A DNA stretch of 64,000 nucleotides from Microglena sp. YARC (taxonomy: Eukaryota; Chlorophyta; Chlorophyceae; Chlamydomonadales; Chlamydomonadaceae): assembly GCA_022414725.1 (NCBI GenBank), contig CM039464.1, positions 744,001 to 808,000 of the forward strand. The letters run 5' to 3'. Positions 58,199-64,000 of the stretch are shown in pieces (the first letter of the stretch is position 1; the number at the start of each line of letters is the position of its first letter). Position numbers and translations under genes: made by a program. The notes under the pieces are model-generated. The model made no database searches. It was not told where the DNA came from and was given only the letters and a program-made list of their open reading frames with translations.

Positions 58199-59301
58199 TT
58201 ACTTTGTGTAAATATATTTTGAACCCGTTTCGTCATTATCTAATTCTAGAAGACTGTTGTATTTCACGAATAAAAGTGAGTAATTTTTTATATTATTGTT
58301 TCCGTTTGAATAAAATGAAATATCAGAATTGATATCTTCTTCATTCTCTATATCAATAGGCAGCCCACAGGCCCATTGGTAAGATGAAATAGTTGGGGGA
58401 AATCTCATCAATAATGTCCCGTCAATAGTGTGCGTCATGAGGTGTTCGATCGCACGATTTTCGTCATCGAATATGAAATCCAGGTATTCTATTGCTTTAT
58501 CATAAGGAATAGGATGATTTGCGAGAGGTATATTGTTAATACTAAATCCTACATAAACTGGATTACTTTGAAGATGAATCTCTTTTAATCCATGACTAAA
58601 GAAGTAACTCGTCCCATTATAATCTTGTGTAGATACCTTTTGATAATAATCATACTGTAAAAAAGTAGCCAAGACATATTCAATATCACGCGACCCAACA
58701 AATATATTTGTTGTTTGATTTTCGGATTCATTGAGTTGAAATTGACTGGTGAAATTATCGAATTCAATTCTATCGGATACGTTGTCTTCTATTTCACTTT
58801 TGATAATGAGTGTTGGTTTTACAATTTCATATCCAACAGATACATTGTCTCTTAACAGCACAACAGCGTCTGCCCACTCAATAACAATTCTGATTTTGCC
58901 TTTAACAATACAGTCCTTAGTTCCTAGGATACCATGGAATTTATCAATCACGAACGGTATCCGATCTGTCTCAGCAACAATGTCGACTGCTTGATTATTC
59001 CCAAACATATTAGTTGAGGCTTGTGTCGAGTTGTGTACGTCCATCATCCTAGCCAAATGATTATACTCATTTATTGTTTGAATTAGGACATCATCAAAAT
59101 ATACTGAAAGAGTACTGATCATACATCCAATCCCACGAGGCGCTACTCCTAGTGAATTCATTGTAAGCATTATCTTCGCGCTGTTCAAATCCCAAATCCC
59201 TTCATTTATCTCGAATACGCATTGGCTTTTGGGGGAAAAATAGTATCACCTATGGCCTCAAAACTGAACACCTTTGTTATATGTTTTGGTACAGGGTTCA
59301 T
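58199..59301 (-). pseudogene. PLV probable minor capsid (penton-like) protein, frameshifted
   Basis: ATG at 59,301 (MNPVPKHITKVFSFEA..), then a one-base shift in the run TTTTTCCCCC (59,229-59,240), then an open frame of over 330 codons (..ISTLSVYFDDVLIQTIN.., ..KIRIVIEWADAVVLL.., ..SYQWACGLPIDIENEED..) to 58,199. The gene lies directly downstream of the capsid gene. Its strand pattern (VYFDDVLIQ..EYNHL versus DLEVNGMVVS..NYNQL) echoes the capsid protein, so it may be a capsid paralogue rather than a penton. Confidence 0.6.
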
Positions 59302-59327
59302 TTATATTATTGTTAGATATGTTTTAT

Positions 59328-59352
59328 ATTTTGTTAGCAAAGCTAACCAAAC
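59328..59352 (-). terminator. Hairpin after the capsid gene, copy 1
   Basis: Minus strand CTGTTTGGTTAGCTTTGCTAAC: a perfect six-base stem GTTAGC-TTT-GCTAAC beginning within 15 bases of the capsid stop codon and followed by an A-rich tract. Confidence 0.55.
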
Positions 59353-59354
59353 AG

Positions 59355-60530
59355 TTAGAGTACTAATTCGAGTTGTCTACCAGCGCCTATCCTTAACATG
59401 GAACCACATTCGATGAAAACAAGGGCTGTCAGTGACTCGGCGCCAGCTGCGCCACCTATGCTCTGCGTGTCAAATGACCCTATGCTTGAATTACCCCTGG
59501 TGTCCACGCCAGATAGGAAAGAATCATCGTTGTGGCAGAACTTGCAACTTAGGCAAAAAAAGTTGTCACGCCATTTAGCATAAGTGTCACAATAAGGATG
59601 GCTTCCCCCGTCTGCCGATTGTAATTGATTATATGATGACTGCGTTAGGGCAAAACACTGACCCGGATTCGCACGGAAATCAGGTGTGTATATTCCATTC
59701 AGATTAAATTGCGCGCTTCCCATTCCAGTCGCTTTTCTTGTGAAGGTATTAGACGATTTTGTAACTCCATCAAGCCCACCTGATGGACTCTGTGCCACAA
59801 AAGTTCCCCATGCCCTATTGACCGATTGAGAAGATACACTAAATTTAGTCGATTGACTATAGGAAGTTGCAGCGGAACTGAAACTGAAGTAATTGCGGAA
59901 GCTTAGCTCGTATACCCCTCCACTAGATAAAAATGCGTTATGCATTGCATCAAATATCCCGTCATCGATCGAGATTGTATCGACACTGAATGAAATGTCT
60001 GATAGTGTGAATGTTCCTCCTCCGACTAGACAGTTTGCTCCGTCAAGTTGAATTCGTAGTCGGACCTGTCCTAATAGTTTAGTATCAATGATAGACGGTT
60101 GAAAGCTGTTAAGACTCAACCAGTTCGATATGGAATATGGTGCTTCAGCAGATGGACCAGCAGATGCATCCCCTCCTCCTTGTACGATTTTCCTGCGATT
60201 ATGTGCGTCCTCCCCAAAACTGGTATCAGCAATGATATTCCACAGCTGATTGTAATTTGAACAACCCGAAACAACCATTCCATTCACCTCTAAATCCACT
60301 CGGGAAATTATCGACTCGATGTTTCTTGCAAATCCACCACCTTCTGTTTTCCCATTAAAGTGCATAATCAACGTATCACTATCGACCAAGCAATTTGAAG
60401 GAAGGTCTACCGTGATTACCCCGGAATTCGTTGCAGTCGTGCTGTTGAGCGTGGAAAGCCTCTTCGTCGCCCTTGAATAATTCTGTATTTTTTTCACCAA
60501 ATATTGCAAGTTCTTTGGATAAGCCGACAT
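59355..60530 (-). CDS. PLV major capsid protein
   Basis: Intact 391-aa ORF with ATG at 60,530 and TAA at 59,355. The start (..NLQYLVKKIQNYSRATKRL..), the segment SRVDLEVNGMVVSG and the C-terminus ..LVFIECGSMLRIGAGRQLE are typical of polinton-like virus capsid proteins, which fold as a double jelly-roll and form the icosahedral shell. No frame break is present, unlike in most neighbouring genes. Confidence 0.9.
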   Translation of the reverse strand: MSAYPKNLQYLVKKIQNYSRATKRLSTLNSTTATNSGVITVDLPSNCLVDSDTLIMHFNGKTEGGGFARNIESIISRVDLEVNGMVVSGCSNYNQLWNIIADTSFGEDAHNRRKIVQGGGDASAGPSAEAPYSISNWLSLNSFQPSIIDTKLLGQVRLRIQLDGANCLVGGGTFTLSDISFSVDTISIDDGIFDAMHNAFLSSGGVYELSFRNYFSFSSAATSYSQSTKFSVSSQSVNRAWGTFVAQSPSGGLDGVTKSSNTFTRKATGMGSAQFNLNGIYTPDFRANPGQCFALTQSSYNQLQSADGGSHPYCDTYAKWRDNFFCLSCKFCHNDDSFLSGVDTRGNSSIGSFDTQSIGGAAGAESLTALVFIECGSMLRIGAGRQLELVL

Positions 60531-60705
60531 GGAAAGTACTTTGTATAAGTATTGTTTTGAAAATAATAAAAAATGTTTTATTTTTTACCCTTCAGATAAG
60601 AGTAAATTTGTTTGTAATGATTAGAGACTATTGGCCGATTCAAAAGAATTTGCAAAGCTGGATCATTGTTCCTGCCTTGCCATTCGGTAGCAATGGCTAT
60701 TATAT
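60531..60705. other. Short intergenic region upstream of the capsid gene
   Basis: AT-rich, 175 bp, expected to hold the capsid promoter on the minus strand. I see no motif repeated before other genes that I could name. Confidence 0.4.
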
Positions 60706-61245
60706 CTAGTTTTGATTGTGCAGAATTTCCAACTTTTTATGTTTGGAATGAAATATGTTTAATTTTTGTTGAAGATCATCCATGTTTTTTCTAAGACTTG
60801 TCCTGGAGCCTGACGCTTCCCCGGGATTTCTGAATTCAGAAAAATTTGGCGTTGTTAAACCAAAATCAGAATCCATGTCTCCTCTAGGACGTTTATTGAA
60901 ATATATTTTTTCTTTCTCTTCGGCTGATAAACCACTTGGTCCACTTGCTGTTTCCTATTTGGGTTGTTGTTTTTGTTGTTCTGTTTGGACAGACTTTACC
61001 AGCTTTTCCACAGCTGAATGTTGGTTCACAATCTGAGATATCATTGTCGGCGGGGCTTGCGCAGGAATTTTGATGGCATACTCATATGGATTAAACCCTA
61101 GCATTCTAGGCTGTGTCCTGTCGGCTGGTAATTTAATGTTTATGATGGTAGCTCGTTGGGAAATATTCCTACCTCTTGCAAATAGTTTGATGTGATTGGA
61201 CTTATTATTAACTGTATTTTTTTTAACAACTTTCCTTGTTCTCAT
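60706..61245 (-). pseudogene. PLV hypothetical protein with in-frame TAG
   Basis: ATG at 61,245 (MRTRKVVKKNTVNNKS..). Codon 97 (60,957-60,955) is TAG after a Gln/Lys-rich stretch. The same frame continues ..SGLSAEEKEKIYFNKR.. and ..LRKNMDDLQQKLNIF.. to TAG at 60,706, 180 codons. A conserved-looking middle (..MLGFNPYEYAIKIPAQ..) is present. No function recognised. Confidence 0.6.
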
Positions 61246-61272
61246 TTTGTTATAATATATGTCCTAAATTTA
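61246..61272. promoter_or_regulatory. Divergent intergenic region between two PLV genes
   Basis: Only 27 AT-rich bases (with TATAATATATG) separate a minus-strand gene from the plus-strand fibre gene, so both promoters must overlap here. Assignment rests on position only. Confidence 0.4.
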
Positions 61273-61785
61273 ATGTATTCCAGTCAATATATATTTGGGC
61301 AGCCACAAAATACCAAGAGGGTTCAGAATAGTATAAACGGAGCTAATGACGTTGCGTTATTTGCCAAAAACCTAGCAACTGCCAATCAGATATCAATAGG
61401 TGTAATTTCATCCCAGGTTGTTCAAAACACAAATGGTATTGTATTCAGTTCCAATTTAGCTGTTGGTAATTCGAACTACATGTATCCAAAGACTGAATTT
61501 TCATCAAATGTGGTAGTGTTTTCATCAAATCTTACAGTTGCCAATAGCAATTACATGTATCCCAAAATAACATATTGTTCAAATCTTGCTGTAGGAAACA
61601 GTAACTATATGTATCCCACAATAACATATAGTTCAAATCTATCAACCAACAATTCAAATTACATGTATCCAAAGACTGAATTTTCATCAAATGCTTCAGT
61701 TTTTGCAAGTAACCAGTCTGTTTCCAACAGTAATAACATTGTTAGTCTGTCAAATTATGCGTATGCAATTGAGAAGTGCGCCTGA
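61273..61785 (+). pseudogene. PLV fibre-like protein, N-terminal part
   Basis: ATG at 61,273 (MYSSQYIFGQPQNTK..). The body is about five repeats of the type SSNLAVGNSNYMYPK, the short beta-strand repeats seen in fibre shafts. It ends at TGA in ..YAYAIEKCA, just before a direct repeat and inserted segment. The downstream long fibre ORF is probably the rest of the same gene, so this is likely a truncated half. Confidence 0.6.
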
Positions 61786-62070
61786 ATCAGATGCCAATAA
61801 GACACTCGTGTCCTACTAGTACAGATGACATTAGTGCCTGACTGGGGAGGAAAACGGGGGGGTTCGATCCTCCCCAAAAGGTCGCGGTACACAGGCGGGG
61901 TGCGGGTCTGATCAGTACTAAGTTGCCCCCAATCGTAAGACCATAGCCGAGAGCTTGGCTGTGGAATTGTGGAACCTCTGGGTAATCTGTTCACCTCCCG
62001 GGACATGCATTATTCTGATGCCAATAAGGCACTCGTGTCCTAGTAGTACAGCTGACAAGAACATTAGTTC
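61786..62070. mobile_element. Insertion/duplication splitting the fibre gene
   Basis: GATGCCAATAAGnCACTCGTGTCC plus TAnTAGTACAGnTGACA occurs at 61,793-61,835 and again at 62,018-62,057. Between the copies lies unrelated sequence with a tRNA-T-arm-like GGGTTCGATCCTCCCC. It looks like a SINE-type insertion with a long target duplication, or an insertion plus local duplication. Confidence 0.5.
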
Positions 62071-64000
62071 GTGGGACGATATTACAGACAAGCCCGCCTT
62101 ATTTGATGGGGTATACACTTCCTTGACTGGAAAACCATTATTGTTCTCTGGGTCGTATAACGATCTTACAAATAAACCAGCAGTAGTCAATGAATGGGGG
62201 AATATTACGATCTCTGGAAATGTCATTAAAGGCACTGGTGCTATGGTTGACATTCAAAGCGATGGTGATATCAATTTTACAACAGACTTTAATAGTGATG
62301 GGGGGTATTTGCAAAAACATAGCTGGTGGCATAGGACTGGTCCCACATATAAGCACCTTATGTCACTAACGGCAGATGCTCGATTAGGTATAAACGTACT
62401 GAATCCGGCTTACGCATTGGATGTTCTTGGGGACGTGAATTGTACAGGGATCTTTAGAGTCGGAGGAAATCCTATCAGCGTGTTCGATGGAGCATACGCT
62501 TCCTTGACTGGAAAACCATTATTGTTCTCTGGGTCATATAACGATCTCACAAATAAACCAGCAGTAGTCAATACATTGGGGAATATTACTATTAGTGGAG
62601 ATATAATTAAAGGCGTAGGTGATAGGCTTAACATTCATAGCGATGGTGATATCAATTATGTGACAGACTATAACAATGATGGGGGGTATTTGCAAAAACA
62701 CAGCTGGTGGCATAGGAATGGAGCAACATTCGTACACCTTATGACGCTAAATGCTGATGCTCAATTAGGGATAGGTACACGGAATCCGTCCCAGGCCTTG
62801 GACGTGGTTGGAAACATCCTCTGTTCAGGCGAAACAAAAACCAGTTCATTCAAATGCGGTTTTATTACGATTGATAACATGTACATTATATCGAATTTTT
62901 ACGCAATGGTCATTGAAAGCGTTGAAGACATGACATTTGTCATTGACAGAGATTCTAATAAAAACAAAACTCTGGCTTTTAATTGGAAACTAGGTTCAGA
63001 GACTGCTGAACCGCTTATGAGGTTGTTGGATACCGGCCGTCTTGGAATTGGTACAACAAACCCAGGGTATGCTTTGGATGTCGTGGGTTCTATCAACTGT
63101 TCTGGTCAATTTTTGGTTAATGGTTCACCAATTTCAACATCTTCAACGAATACAAACACATTCGGGAACATAACAATTACAACTAATATGATAAAGTGTG
63201 TTAATTCGGAATTCAAAAATATAAGTACGGGAGACTACAACTGTTACATCAACTCTGATCAATCTTATGTCAGTCAGAATGATAAAAAGAACTTCAGTTG
63301 GCGCAGGAATGGATCTGGTATAAATTCAGGATACCAGATAATGCGGCTCACCGAAAGTGGGCAACTTGGTATTGGAGTTGGTATGAACCCAGGATATGCA
63401 CTCGATGTTCTTGGCGATATAAACGCGTATGGTAAATTCAGGGTAAATGGTGTGGAAATTGCAACATCTGCTTTTAATGGAGATTACGATTTTTTAACCA
63501 ATAAACCCGTTTTATTCGATGGAAATTATAATAGTTTGACAAACCAACCGACCCTGTTTTCCAAGTCGTATAATGACCTTACCAATAAACCAATATTATT
63601 TTCCGGTGATTATGCGGATCTTAATTTTGCTCCCTTGCAACCAAGTACATCAAGCACTGGTTGGTATTTAGGCACTTCTGGGAGTCATACATTTGGAATA
63701 GGAACCGGTCCCAATTCTAGAAATCTTCTCACGGTCCAGTCTTTTGCTAAACGTTTATCGGATAGTTCACCTAATACAGATTATGATTTGATGATTTCGA
63801 ATCTTGGAACTTCAACGGGACAACATGGAATGGCGTTTTCATGTGGATTAACAGCATTTGCGTCGACAGATACACCTGATACGGCAATTGTATCAGAAAG
63901 AGTTGCTCAAGAATATCATGGTGGTATTTTACATTTTAAAACCAGAACAAGCTCAGCTATCGGGACCCTTGTGACTCGAATGACTATAGCCGATAATGGA
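62018..64000 (+). CDS. PLV fibre / intramolecular-chaperone-type protein (runs off window)
   Basis: One frame is open from ATG 62,018 to the last base, 661 codons without a stop. It has several YNDLTNKP-type repeats and four copies of LGIGTxNPxYALDVxG, the signature that precedes S74 (intramolecular chaperone) domains in phage and viral tail fibres. Modules of about 125 residues (..NITISGNVIKG.. to ..ALDVLGDV..) are repeated. Host-cell attachment is the likely role. The C-terminus, where a self-cleaving S74 domain would be expected, is outside the window. The true start may be in the truncated gene at 61,273. Confidence 0.85.
   Translation, partial: MPIRHSCPSSTADKNISSWDDITDKPALFDGVYTSLTGKPLLFSGSYNDLTNKPAVVNEWGNITISGNVIKGTGAMVDIQSDGDINFTTDFNSDGGYLQKHSWWHRTGPTYKHLMSLTADARLGINVLNPAYALDVLGDVNCTGIFRVGGNPISVFDGAYASLTGKPLLFSGSYNDLTNKPAVVNTLGNITISGDIIKGVGDRLNIHSDGDINYVTDYNNDGGYLQKHSWWHRNGATFVHLMTLNADAQLGIGTRNPSQALDVVGNILCSGETKTSSFKCGFITIDNMYIISNFYAMVIESVEDMTFVIDRDSNKNKTLAFNWKLGSETAEPLMRLLDTGRLGIGTTNPGYALDVVGSINCSGQFLVNGSPISTSSTNTNTFGNITITTNMIKCVNSEFKNISTGDYNCYINSDQSYVSQNDKKNFSWRRNGSGINSGYQIMRLTESGQLGIGVGMNPGYALDVLGDINAYGKFRVNGVEIATSAFNGDYDFLTNKPVLFDGNYNSLTNQPTLFSKSYNDLTNKPILFSGDYADLNFAPLQPSTSSTGWYLGTSGSHTFGIGTGPNSRNLLTVQSFAKRLSDSSPNTDYDLMISNLGTSTGQHGMAFSCGLTAFASTDTPDTAIVSERVAQEYHGGILHFKTRTSSAIGTLVTRMTIADNG

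Larger units (their letters stand above)
54441..64000. mobile_element. Polinton-like virus provirus (partial, runs off window)
   Basis: A compact AT-richer block with overlapping or closely spaced genes, mostly on the minus strand, then fibre genes on the plus strand. Hallmarks are a double-jelly-roll-type major capsid protein, a probable minor capsid protein and an A32-like packaging ATPase. Integrase, polymerase/helicase and the right terminus must lie beyond 64,000. The left end is uncertain (54.0-54.5 kb). Many genes are broken. Confidence 0.88.

Noticed and set aside
54910..60957. Alternative genetic code (TAA/TAG as Gln) in the virus
   Set aside because: TAA and TAG also serve as proper ends of the capsid, ATPase and several small genes, and host genes stop at TGA and TAG. 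Mutation at Gln codons explains the internal stops better.
61755..63096. Minus-strand ORFs of 65-111 codons
   Set aside because: Shadows of the long plus-strand fibre frame, sharing its repeats in reverse.

Overview
The window looks like nuclear DNA of a unicellular alga. It carries interstitial plant-type telomere repeats (TTTAGGG), eukaryotic tRNA genes, spliced genes with very large repeat-filled introns, tRNA-derived SINEs, hAT-like MITEs, a DIRS-type retrotransposon and, at the right end, an integrated polinton-like virus (PLV). A green (prasinophyte-like) alga fits best, but the species cannot be named from sequence alone.

Two host genes stand head to head and fill most of the window. 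Left of about 34.95 kb, on the minus strand, is a gene of about eight exons (34,946 down to 5,800). It encodes a small membrane protein with a Gly-rich segment resembling the Tim17/Tim22/Tim23 (PRAT) family. Right of 35.17 kb, on the plus strand, is a complete seven-exon gene for a plastid-type FAD synthetase (RibF; 35,172-53,619). Every splice phase closes and the CDS is 412 codons including the stop. The 225 bp between the two presumed starts probably form a bidirectional promoter.

The most striking feature is how the introns are built. Around most exons the upstream intron ends in a tandem array of the acceptor junction (intron end plus the first tens of bases of the exon). The downstream intron begins with a tandem array of the donor junction (last tens of bases of the exon plus intron start). 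The clearest case is RibF exon 4, with about 17 copies of a 116-bp donor unit downstream and about 12-18 copies of a 159-bp acceptor unit upstream. The same layout recurs in both genes and on both strands, and terminal exons and the 3' UTR take part. Other filler is microsatellite DNA (CAT/CAC/CAG, GAT/AAT/GAA, CA/GT, CCCTA) and long poly-G/poly-C tracts.

Mobile DNA: a frameshifted DIRS-like element (about 16.26-20.1 kb) sits inside one junction array. Other families are a SINE family with a shared core, hAT-like MITEs with 8-bp target duplications (one carrying a nested SINE insertion with its own 8-bp duplication), and two further TIR families.

From about 54.5 kb to the window end lies a PLV provirus, less than 1 kb from the RibF stop. 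It has a major capsid protein, a probable minor capsid protein, an A32-like packaging ATPase, several small virion-type proteins and a fibre gene whose large open frame runs off the window. The capsid ORF is intact. Most other genes carry in-frame TAA/TAG codons that fit C-to-T changes at Gln codons, or one-base shifts in homopolymers, so the copy looks decayed (or, for the indels, partly mis-sequenced).
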